DNA from: Sulfuricella sp.
Lineage (GTDB): Bacteria > Pseudomonadota > Gammaproteobacteria > Burkholderiales > Sulfuricellaceae
NCBI GenBank assembly: GCA_019911785.1
Contig: JAIOJM010000190.1
Coordinates: 1 to 13,267 of the forward strand
Length of the DNA: 13,267 nucleotides
Reading direction: 5' to 3'
Shown: positions 1 through 6,195 of the stretch, piece after piece
Position numbering within the stretch: position 1 is the first letter of the stretch
Layout of the letters: each line of letters starts with the position of its first letter
Translations under genes and position numbers: made by a program
Notes under the pieces: generated by a model
Seen by the model: only the letters and a program-made list of their open reading frames with translations
The model's database searches: none
Told to the model about the DNA's origin: nothing

Positions 1-30
1 GGGGTTCAGATGCTGATTCTCACGCGAAAC

Positions 31-71
31 TTCCCACCCCCACCCTAGCCCTCCCCCTAAAAGAGGGAGGG
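31..71. repeat. Palindromic intergenic repeat (REP-like)
   Basis: A C-rich stretch ends in a hairpin: CCCTCCCCCT (49-58) pairs with AGAGGGAGGG (62-71), one mismatch and a 3-base loop. The lead-in CACCCCCACCCTAGCC resembles that of the element at 10429-10464, so the two look like members of one dispersed family. It lies just past the pepA stop and could act as a transcript end or stabiliser for pepA, but there is no T-tract in the pepA direction. Nothing else was recognised in 1-94; no convincing start of a downstream gene is visible. Confidence 0.6.
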
Positions 72-94
72 AATATACGATGAGGGGTGGTCGA

Positions 95-1585
95 TTAACC
101 CACCCTGCATTTGTTAATCAAAAAATGCACCAGCAGCGCTACTGGCCGGCCGGTTGAGCCTTTTTCCTTGCCGGATTTCCAGGCAGTTCCGGCAATGTCC
201 AGGTGCGCCCAGTCGTATTTCTTGGTGAAGCGCGACAAGAAGCAGGCGGCAGTGATCGAGCCGGCGGGGCGGCCGCCGATGTTGGCGATGTCGGCAAAGT
301 CGCTCTTCAGCTGCTCCTGGTAATCGTCCCACAGCGGCATGTGCCAGGCGCGGTCGACCGCGTATTCGCCGGCATGGAGCAGCTCGCGGGCAAGGGCGTC
401 ATGGCTGCTGAACAGGCCGGAAGCATGGTTGCCCAGGGCGATGACGCAGGCGCCGGTGAGGGTGGCGATGTCCACCACCGCTTCCGGCTCGAAGCGTTCG
501 GCGTAGGTGAGCGCGTCGCACAGGATCAGGCGGCCTTCTGCATCGGTGTTGAGCACTTCGATGGTTTGTCCGGACATGCTGGTGACGATGTCGCCGGGCT
601 TGTTGGCGTTGCCGTCTGGCAGGTTCTCCGTGGCCGGTATGATGCCCACCAGATTAATCGGCAGCTTGAGCTGGGCCGCCGCCTTGAACGCGCCGAGCAC
701 GCTGGCCGCGCCGCTCATGTCGTACTTCATTTCGTCCATTTCGGCGGCGGGTTTGAGGGAGATGCCGCCGGCATCGAAGGTGACACCCTTGCCGACCAGA
801 ACCACCGGTTTCTGTTTCTTATTGCCCTGGTACTGCAACACGATCAGCTTGGGCGGCTGGCGGCTGCCGCGTGCTACGGAAAGCAGCGAACCCATTTTCA
901 GGGCTTCCATGTCTTTCTGCTCCAGCACTTCAATCTTGAGCTTGAAGGTTTTTGCCAGTTCCTGCGCCTGCTCGGCCAGATAGGCGGGGGTGCAGATGTT
1001 GCCCGGCAGGTTGCCGAGATCCTTGGCCAGGTTCATGCCGTCGGCGATCGCCTGGCCTTGTTTGGCGGCTTCTTCGCCGATGGCGAGTTCGGTGCGGTGC
1101 GGCACGTTCAGGACGATACGGCGCAACGGGCGGCGCTTCTCTTCCGGCTTGCTTTTCAGGCGGTCGAAGCGGTAAATCCCTTCCATTGCCATCAATACGG
1201 CCTGCTCGACTTTCCATGCGGTGTCGCGGCGCTTGACCGGGAGTTCGGTGAGGAAAACCGAGGCTTCAATCGACCCGGTTTCATTCAGGGTTTTGATGGC
1301 TGCGCGGACCGCATCGCGATATTCCTTGTCTTTGAACTCGCGTTCCTTGCCCAGCCCGACCAGTAGCACCCGGTCGCACAGGGTGTTGGGGACTTTGTGC
1401 AGCATGAGCGTGGTGCCGGACTTTCCTTCCATGTCGCCGCGGCGGATAATGTCGCTCAGGTAATGGTTGGAAATCAGGTCGATCATCTCGCCGGCCAAGG
1501 AGAGTTTGCGCGGTTCGAACACGCCGACCACGACGCAGGCGCTGCGCTGTTTTTCCGGGCTGCCGCTTTTTATGCTAAATTCCAC
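95..1585 (-). CDS. pepA: Leucyl aminopeptidase (cytosol aminopeptidase, peptidase family M17)
   Basis: Cytoplasmic two-metal aminopeptidase that removes N-terminal residues, preferably leucine, from peptides; in E. coli PepA also binds DNA. The protein is 496 aa, close to the usual 500. The C-terminal catalytic domain carries the M17 signature NTDAEGRL at 346-353. Metal ligands by family alignment are K266, D271, D289, D348 and E350, with catalytic K278 and R352; all are present, at a constant offset of four from the E. coli numbering. The frame is open further upstream (to 1678), but the GTG at 1585 is chosen because AAGGAG sits six bases before it and because family members begin near MEFSIKSG. 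The longer version would run into a repeat element. It is divergent from lptF, as in enterics. Confidence 0.95.
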   Translation of the reverse strand: MEFSIKSGSPEKQRSACVVVGVFEPRKLSLAGEMIDLISNHYLSDIIRRGDMEGKSGTTLMLHKVPNTLCDRVLLVGLGKEREFKDKEYRDAVRAAIKTLNETGSIEASVFLTELPVKRRDTAWKVEQAVLMAMEGIYRFDRLKSKPEEKRRPLRRIVLNVPHRTELAIGEEAAKQGQAIADGMNLAKDLGNLPGNICTPAYLAEQAQELAKTFKLKIEVLEQKDMEALKMGSLLSVARGSRQPPKLIVLQYQGNKKQKPVVLVGKGVTFDAGGISLKPAAEMDEMKYDMSGAASVLGAFKAAAQLKLPINLVGIIPATENLPDGNANKPGDIVTSMSGQTIEVLNTDAEGRLILCDALTYAERFEPEAVVDIATLTGACVIALGNHASGLFSSHDALARELLHAGEYAVDRAWHMPLWDDYQEQLKSDFADIANIGGRPAGSITAACFLSRFTKKYDWAHLDIAGTAWKSGKEKGSTGRPVALLVHFLINKCRVG

Positions 1586-1640
1586 TTTTTGCTCCTTCTT
1601 GATGCCTGCCCGTTTACCAGGCTTCATCCTAAAAACCGTA

Positions 1641-1813
1641 ATTAACCACGAATGACACGAATGTTCACGAATGAACACAAATTGTTAACAACAAATATCG
1701 TGTCGTCTAGAGGCGCCTGCTTTTGGTACTAAACAGGCGAATCGAGTGAATTTCACTAATTCTTTGATTATTCGTGAACATTCGTGTTTTATTCGTGCGA
1801 ATTCGTGGTTAAT
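1641..1813. repeat. Inverted repeat of CACGAAT heptamers in the pepA-lptF spacer
   Basis: The 312-bp spacer 1586-1897 is mostly this element. The left arm (1641-1672) begins ATTAACCACGAAT and holds three CACGAAT units. The right arm (1770-1813) is its reverse complement with one extra 12-base unit, giving four copies; the outer 14 and inner 18 bases match exactly. Between the arms are 97 bases with no recognisable gene. The element looks like a small non-autonomous palindromic repeat. It lies between divergent genes, so promoters for both must lie in or beside it; none could be assigned confidently. Confidence 0.75.
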
Positions 1814-1897
1814 CGCTTTTTTAGGTTTATTTATGATATTCAGTAATCGGCAATTATCCGCAGACTGCAGTCTAAAAGTCAAAGAAAACCTCGAACG

Positions 1898-3013
1898 ATG
1901 ATTTTCCGCCGCGCCCTGCTGCGCGAGATGGCCGGCAATGCATTGCTGGTTTTTTCGGTGCTGCTGATGATTACCCTGACCACGATGCTGATCCGCTATC
2001 TCGGGCAGGCGGCCGGCGGCGCTGTGGCTAGCGAGGCGGTGGCGGCCTTCCTCGGCTTCAGTATTATTAATTATTTGCCGGTTTTGCTGTCCTTGACGGT
2101 GTTTATCGCTGTTTTGATGACATTGACCCGCTGCTATCGCGATAGCGAAATGGTGGTCTGGTTCACCGCCGGCTTGAGCGTCACGGCATGGGTGCGTCCG
2201 GTGATTGCCTTCGCCGCGCCGGCGGTATTCGCCATCGCGCTTTTAAGCCTGGTGGTTTCCCCTTGGGCGTTGCGAAAAAGCGACGAGTTCCGGCAGCAAA
2301 TGGAAAGCCGTGATGACGTATCCTCGGTGGCGCCGGGCGTGTTCAAGGAATCCAAATTTGCCGAGCGGGTGTATTTTGTGGAAAGCTTCGCTGGCGCGAA
2401 TAACACGGTCAGCAACATTTTCATGCGCTCTGTCCAGCATCAGAAATTGGGCATTCTGGTGGCTCAGCATGGCTTCCAGACGGTATCTGAAAATGGCGAC
2501 CGATTCCTGGTGCTGCTCAACGGCAGGCGCTATGAGGGAGTCGGCGGCTTGCCGGATTACAAGATCATGGCCTTCGAACGCTATGCCATCCGGATTCATG
2601 CCTATGAGGCGAGCCTGATCCCGCCGACGCAGAAATCACTGTCCACCCTGATGTTGCTGAGCGACCGCTCACCGGTCAATATGGGGGAGCTGCTGTGGCG
2701 GCTGGGCTTGCCGATCAGCGCCTTTATTCTGGCTTTGCTGGCGATCCCGCTGAGTTTCGTCAATCCGCGTGCAGGGCGCTCGCTTAACTTGATCCTGGCG
2801 TTGCTGCTCTACATGATTTACAGCAATTTCCTCAGTATTACCCAGGCCTGGGTGGCGCAAAGCAAACTGTCTCCGTATATCGGGCTGTGGCTGGTGCATG
2901 GCGTGATGCTGCTGGTGCTGTTGTTGCTGTTTTACCGCCGGCTCGTGCTGGCGCCATTCTGGATGACCTGGCTGAAGAGAATGATTCCTCGGCTCGGCGG
3001 TGAGAGACCATGA
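1898..3013 (+). CDS. lptF: LPS export ABC transporter permease LptF
   Basis: Inner-membrane permease of the LptB2FG complex, which extracts lipopolysaccharide from the inner membrane and passes it to LptC/LptA. The 371-aa product has the YjgP/YjgQ layout: hydrophobic helices near 14-36, 50-70 and 98-120, a large soluble part (about 125-265) corresponding to the periplasmic jellyroll, then three helices near 270-290, 300-320 and 328-348. The start MIFRRALLREM is typical of the family. No strong ribosome-binding site is visible before the ATG. The last four bases overlap the lptG start (ATGA), so the two are co-translated. It is divergent from pepA. Confidence 0.93.
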   Translation: MIFRRALLREMAGNALLVFSVLLMITLTTMLIRYLGQAAGGAVASEAVAAFLGFSIINYLPVLLSLTVFIAVLMTLTRCYRDSEMVVWFTAGLSVTAWVRPVIAFAAPAVFAIALLSLVVSPWALRKSDEFRQQMESRDDVSSVAPGVFKESKFAERVYFVESFAGANNTVSNIFMRSVQHQKLGILVAQHGFQTVSENGDRFLVLLNGRRYEGVGGLPDYKIMAFERYAIRIHAYEASLIPPTQKSLSTLMLLSDRSPVNMGELLWRLGLPISAFILALLAIPLSFVNPRAGRSLNLILALLLYMIYSNFLSITQAWVAQSKLSPYIGLWLVHGVMLLVLLLLFYRRLVLAPFWMTWLKRMIPRLGGERP

Positions 3014-4083
3014 GAATCCTCAGCCGCTATCTGGCGCGTGAAATTTATTCGGCCACGTTGCTGGTGTTTGCCGCGCTGCTCATGCTGTTCGCTTTTTTCG
3101 ACCTGATCCACGAGTTGGGCGACCTGGGCAAGGGCGATTACCGGCTGGTGAAAATCTTTGGCTATGTGCTGCTTTCCCTGCCCGGCCATGTTTACGAACT
3201 GTTCCCGATTGCGACCTTGATCGGCTCCCTGTTCGCCCTGGCGCAGCTGACGGCCCATTCCGAACTTACCGTGATGCGCGTGTCGGGGTTGTCCGCGCCG
3301 CGCATCGCCTTGTCGCTGGCGAAAGCCGGATTGCTGTTCGTGGCGCTGACCTTTGTTTTCGGCGAATTCATCGCGCCGCTTAGCGGGCGAGCGGCCCAGG
3401 AGCTGCGTTTGAAGGCCACCAGTTCGGTCGTGGCGCAGGAATTTCGTTCCGGGCTGTGGGTGAAAGATGCGGGGAGCTTCGTCAATGTCGAGGAAGTGCT
3501 GCCGGATGCCTCCATGAAGGGGGTGAAAATCTATGAGTTCGACCCGGACTTCCGTTTGCGCGCCATTAGTTACGCAAAGCGCGGCGAGCACGTGGCCGAG
3601 AACCGCTGGCGCCTGACGGACGTGGCGCAGACCCGGTTCGAGCTGGGCAGGACGATAGTCAGTACGCTTCCCGAGGCCTCTTGGCATTCGGTGCTGACCC
3701 CTGACATCCTGAATGTACTGCTGGTGGTGCCGGAACAGATGTCGGCCTGGAACCTGTATTTTTATGTCCAGCACCTGAGTGAAAACAAGCAGAAAACCAC
3801 GCGTTACGAAATCGCGCTGTGGTCGAAGCTGGTCTACCCTTTTGCGGCTTTGGTGATGATCATGCTGGCGTTGCCGTTTGCTTATTACCAGGGACGTTCA
3901 GGCGGGGTGAGCGCGAAAATCTTTGCCGGCATCATGCTGGGATTGGGTTTTCATTTGCTGAACCGGCTATTCGCCCATCTCGGGCTATTGAACGACTGGC
4001 CGCCAATGTTCAGTGCCGTTTTCCCGACGCTGGTGTTCTTTTGTGCGGCGATGGGGATGATGTGGTGGGTGGAGAGGCGGTAA
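3010..4083 (+). CDS. lptG: LPS export ABC transporter permease LptG
   Basis: Second permease of LptB2FG, a partner of LptF in lipopolysaccharide export. The product is 357 aa, the usual size. It begins MRILSRYLAREIY, then has hydrophobic segments near 14-35, 55-80 and 98-120, a soluble middle of about 135 residues (periplasmic domain), and three C-terminal helices from about 275 to 353. The start is fixed by the ATGA overlap with the lptF stop. The TAA stop is the first codon of a GGGTGAT-type repeat. The gene converges on the RDD gene. Confidence 0.93.
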   Translation: MRILSRYLAREIYSATLLVFAALLMLFAFFDLIHELGDLGKGDYRLVKIFGYVLLSLPGHVYELFPIATLIGSLFALAQLTAHSELTVMRVSGLSAPRIALSLAKAGLLFVALTFVFGEFIAPLSGRAAQELRLKATSSVVAQEFRSGLWVKDAGSFVNVEEVLPDASMKGVKIYEFDPDFRLRAISYAKRGEHVAENRWRLTDVAQTRFELGRTIVSTLPEASWHSVLTPDILNVLLVVPEQMSAWNLYFYVQHLSENKQKTTRYEIALWSKLVYPFAALVMIMLALPFAYYQGRSGGVSAKIFAGIMLGLGFHLLNRLFAHLGLLNDWPPMFSAVFPTLVFFCAAMGMMWWVERR

Positions 4084-4148
4084 TGAGTAATGGGTGATGG
4101 GTGATGGGTGATGGGGAGGCCATTACTCATCACCCATTGCTTATCACC
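4083..4148. repeat. GGGTGAT heptamer repeat with inverted arm between convergent genes
   Basis: Three to four tandem GGGTGAT units (about 4092-4115) are followed by an inverted arm, CATTACTCATCACCCATT (4121-4138). This arm pairs with 4089-4106 at 16 of 18 positions, and other registers are possible because the left arm is tandem. The element fills the gap between the stop codons of lptG (4083) and the leftward RDD gene (4130), and runs into the last codons of the latter. It could act as a two-way transcript end, but there is no T-tract. Confidence 0.75.
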
Positions 4149-4552
4149 ACTTTGGTTCCCGCCATGCGATCGTGCCAGAACAGGCGCTCGCGGTCGAACA
4201 GCGCCCACAGGATGCCGAATCCCAGCCCCACGCCAATCAAGGCGAGGAGGAAACGCAGGCATGCCTGTTTCAGGCCAAGGGGCTGGCCGTCAGTGCGCAC
4301 TATCCGCAGGTGCCAGGTTTTCATGGGCAGGGTCTGCCCGCCGTGCAGCCAGTACCCGATGAAATAGACCGCCGTGACCAGCAGCAGATATAGCTGGAAA
4401 ACGAACCGGAGCATGGGGGGCAGCGGGGAATGGAATATCGCTGTAAACACGAAGCCGGCGATGAACAGGACTGCGGCAAGGAGCAAGGATTCATAAAGCA
4501 TGCTGGCGATGCGGCGCCGTATGCTGGGTGTTCCGGCGGGAGAGGCGGTCAC
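4130..4552 (-). CDS. RDD family membrane protein
   Basis: Small polytopic inner-membrane protein of 140 aa with the RDD layout. A cytoplasmic RRRIASMLYE leads into helix 1; helix 2 is followed by the conserved GQTLPMKTWHLRIV segment; helix 3 ends in FWHDRMAGTKVV. The canonical first Asp of the family name is Glu here. Family function is unsettled; some members transport or exchange ions. The GTG at 4552 overlaps the DUF3106 stop as GTGA, implying coupling. A GTG at 4588 would add 12 residues and has a purine-rich stretch before it, so it remains possible. The last residues (about ISNG plus stop) are encoded inside the adjacent repeat, so the C-terminus may have been altered by insertion. It is the last gene of the sigma operon. 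Confidence 0.82.
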   Translation of the reverse strand: MTASPAGTPSIRRRIASMLYESLLLAAVLFIAGFVFTAIFHSPLPPMLRFVFQLYLLLVTAVYFIGYWLHGGQTLPMKTWHLRIVRTDGQPLGLKQACLRFLLALIGVGLGFGILWALFDRERLFWHDRMAGTKVVISNG

Positions 4553-5109
4553 GGGCGCGGTGTGTCTGGCTGCCCTGGATTGGGCCACGCTTCCGCCTTG
4601 GTTGGAGCGGCAGGCGCAGCCGACTCAGCGGCCGGAGGTATCGGATTGGTTATGGGAGATTCGGGTGCGGCGGCCGGCTTGGCTTCCGCGGCCTTGGCCT
4701 TGCTGCGCCGGAGCTGTTCCTTTTTTTCTTCCGGCAGCTGCTGGTATTCCTGCCACTTCTTTTGGACTTCCTGGCGTTTTTCCGGCGGCAACTGCTTCAG
4801 TTTTTCGTATTTTTTCCTGGCCTGGGCGCGTTCTTCCGGAGTCAGCTTGCTCCAGTCTTTCAGACGCCTCTGGATGCGCTGCTGTTCCTCGGGCTTCATT
4901 TTTGGATAACCCTTGGCCACGCCCAGCAGCCTTTTGCGCTGAGTGGCCGGCATGTTGTCCCATTCGCCGTGAACGGGGGCAAGGATTTGCTTCTGCTCGT
5001 ATGTCAGCTCGGCCCATGCGGGTTGCCGGGCTTCCTGGGCCGCAATCGCGATGCCTTGTGCCAAAAGGCAGAAGGCGAGAATTATTGCTGCCGTGAACCT
5101 TCTAGCCAT
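4549..5109 (-). CDS. DUF3106 domain protein, exported helical-repeat protein
   Basis: The 186-aa product has an N-terminal signal peptide (RR at 3-4, hydrophobic 5-22, likely cleavage after AIAA at 24), so it should be periplasmic. The body carries six copies of a [WYL]xx[LM][PTK]xx[EQK] motif starting at W32, W50, Y68, W86, L104 and Y122, exactly 18 residues apart, rich in Arg, Lys, Glu and Gln. This predicts a long amphipathic helical array. Residues 136-186 are Ala/Pro-rich and probably disordered. Function is unknown. Its position behind a sigma factor and a membrane protein resembles systems with Spy/CpxP/ZraP-like periplasmic sensors, but that link is inference. The start overlaps the DUF3619 gene by 28 bases. 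Confidence 0.85.
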   Translation of the reverse strand: MARRFTAAIILAFCLLAQGIAIAAQEARQPAWAELTYEQKQILAPVHGEWDNMPATQRKRLLGVAKGYPKMKPEEQQRIQRRLKDWSKLTPEERAQARKKYEKLKQLPPEKRQEVQKKWQEYQQLPEEKKEQLRRSKAKAAEAKPAAAPESPITNPIPPAAESAAPAAPTKAEAWPNPGQPDTPRP

Positions 5110-5477
5110 TTATCGAACCCGTTATCAATGAATGCATGGATCGGCAAGTCCTGGGCCAGCAGATGGGCGTCGATTTCCGACGCGTCGTTCATCTGCTGAG
5201 TCGTTTGCCAATAGGTGACGAACATCAGCCCCAGCACCAGCACGACCAGCGGTGCCCAGACGCGGAAGGGCGAATGGGTATTGCCATGGCTGCCTTTGCC
5301 GTCGTGCCCGCCCCATGCCAGGCTGAAGCTGTGGCGAGGTTCGGCATAGGCTTCCAGGGCGTGCCGCCTCGCCGCTTGGAGGCGGTGTTGCAGACGGCTG
5401 TCCAGATGGGCCGTGCCGTAATCCAAGTGATGTACAATTTTTTTTGCCAGGCCATATTCATTCATGGGTTCGTTCAT
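5082..5477 (-). CDS. DUF3619 single-pass membrane protein, possible anti-sigma factor
   Basis: The 131-aa product has a charged N-terminal part (1-72, including a helix-like stretch LDSRLQHRLQAARRHALEAY at 25-44), one transmembrane helix (about 73-90, VWAPLVVLVLGLMFVTYW) and a short C-terminal part of about 41 residues. This is the layout of many anti-sigma factors: cytoplasmic N-terminus, one helix, periplasmic tail. The ATG at 5477 overlaps the sigma-factor stop as ATGA, which suggests matched synthesis of the two. No ZAS (HxxxCxxC) motif is present. The family match is good; an anti-sigma role is inference from layout and context. A second ATG at 5465 would shorten it by four residues. Confidence 0.83.
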   Translation of the reverse strand: MNEPMNEYGLAKKIVHHLDYGTAHLDSRLQHRLQAARRHALEAYAEPRHSFSLAWGGHDGKGSHGNTHSPFRVWAPLVVLVLGLMFVTYWQTTQQMNDASEIDAHLLAQDLPIHAFIDNGFDKWLEGSRQQ

Positions 5478-6037
5478 GGCTCAATCCCCTTCGATTTCAA
5501 GAAGGCCGCCACTGCGTGGGTGGCCCGGGAACAATGCGTCTTGACGCTGCCTTCGGAACAACCCATCGCGGCAGCGGTTTGAGAAACATCCAGTTCCTCC
5601 CAGTAACGCAGCAGGAAGGCTTCCCGTTGACGTGCCGGCAATAATTTTAGTGCCTGCTCAATCAATTTAACGACTTGCGAGCGAGCCAGGGTTTCTTCCG
5701 GCCGATGAATCTTATTCGAGTCGTCCTCGACTTCCAAAGTTTCCAGAGGATCGTGTTCTTCTTCCTGATGAGGGGTAAGAGACGACAGCAGGGTGGTCCA
5801 TAGCGAGCGCACTTTCTGGCGCCGGTAATAGTCGCGGATGGTGTTTTGCAATATCCGCTGGAACAGCATCGGGAATTCCTCGGCGGGCTTCCCCGAGTAT
5901 TTTTCCGTCAGTTTCATCATCGAGTCCTGCACGATGTCCAGAGCGCCATGTTCGTCGCGAACGGCAAATAGCGCCTGCTTGTAGGCGCGTCGTTCGACTT
6001 CGGCAAGAAACCTGGAAAGTTCCTGAAAAGTGGCCAG
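5474..6037 (-). CDS. ECF-type RNA polymerase sigma factor, apparent CTG start
   Basis: Sigma-70 family member, 187 aa if read from the CTG at 6037. The region 2 core is seen in RRAYKQALFAVRDEHGALDI (16-35) followed by VQDSMMKLTEKY. A second conserved stretch is FQRILQNTIRDYYRRQKVRS. Region 4, a helix-turn-helix, runs from about ALKLLPARQREAFLLRYW through VSQTAAAMGCSEGSVKTHCS. The first ATG/GTG/TTG in frame is the GTG at 5932, which lies inside region 2 and would remove 35 conserved residues. Upstream the frame closes at a TAA just before 6072. CTG 6037 fits where family members begin (ATFQELSRFL) and has AGGA nine bases upstream. First gene of a coupled four-gene operon, divergent from ilvI. 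A sequencing substitution (ATG to CTG) is the alternative. Confidence 0.85.
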   Translation of the reverse strand: MATFQELSRFLAEVERRAYKQALFAVRDEHGALDIVQDSMMKLTEKYSGKPAEEFPMLFQRILQNTIRDYYRRQKVRSLWTTLLSSLTPHQEEEHDPLETLEVEDDSNKIHRPEETLARSQVVKLIEQALKLLPARQREAFLLRYWEELDVSQTAAAMGCSEGSVKTHCSRATHAVAAFLKSKGIEP

Positions 6038-6122
6038 TTGGAGAGTTCCTGAGTAACGTTCTTCCGTCGCATCTTATCAAATAAAGAAAAATAAAGCAGA
6101 GGCTTCCGCAAGTTTGGTAAAA

Positions 6123-6148
6123 TGCCGCACTTGACCAAGTTGGCGGCA
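6123..6148. promoter_or_regulatory. Dyad overlapping the ilvI promoter, possible operator
   Basis: TGCCGCACTT and AAGT-TG-GCGGCA form a near-perfect inverted repeat (10 pairs, a four-base centre GACC, two extra bases in the right arm). It covers the candidate -35 box and most of the spacer, where a bound protein would block or recruit polymerase. No regulator binds a named consensus that I can recognise here. Confidence 0.4.
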
Positions 6149-6159
6149 ACCATTATGTT
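6131..6159 (+). promoter_or_regulatory. Candidate sigma-70 promoter for ilvI-ilvH-ilvC
   Basis: TTGACC (6131-6136) and TATGTT (6154-6159) are separated by exactly 17 bases; they match the -35 and -10 consensus at 5 of 6 and 4 of 6 positions. The predicted start is near 6166, leaving a leader of about 30 bases before ilvI, with AAGG about eight bases before its ATG. Confidence 0.5.
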
Positions 6160-6195
6160 TCAGGTTTCCCCGGAATGATTATTTAAGGCTGTTAT

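Noticed and set aside
203..1366. Rightward open frame (387 aa) opposite pepA
   Set aside because: Mirror of the pepA coding strand; no domain, no ribosome-binding site; pepA has all catalytic residues.
1641..1813. Repeated CACGAAT units as a CRISPR array
   Set aside because: Units are seven bases with spacers of two to five, arranged as inverted arms; no repeat-spacer regularity and no cas genes.
1685..1882. A 65-codon leftward frame in the pepA-lptF spacer
   Set aside because: It is largely translated repeat (CACGAAT units) with no ribosome-binding site or recognisable family.
5917..6153. A 78-codon leftward frame starting upstream of the sigma gene
   Set aside because: It runs in a different frame through conserved sigma region 2; the sigma frame reads as the real protein. 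It matters only if a frameshift error near 6073-6037 is found.
6122..6178. An 18-codon frame before ilvI that could be an ilv leader peptide
   Set aside because: It has only two Leu, one Ile and one Val codon, not a run, and it overlaps the best promoter candidate, so it would lie upstream of the predicted transcript start.
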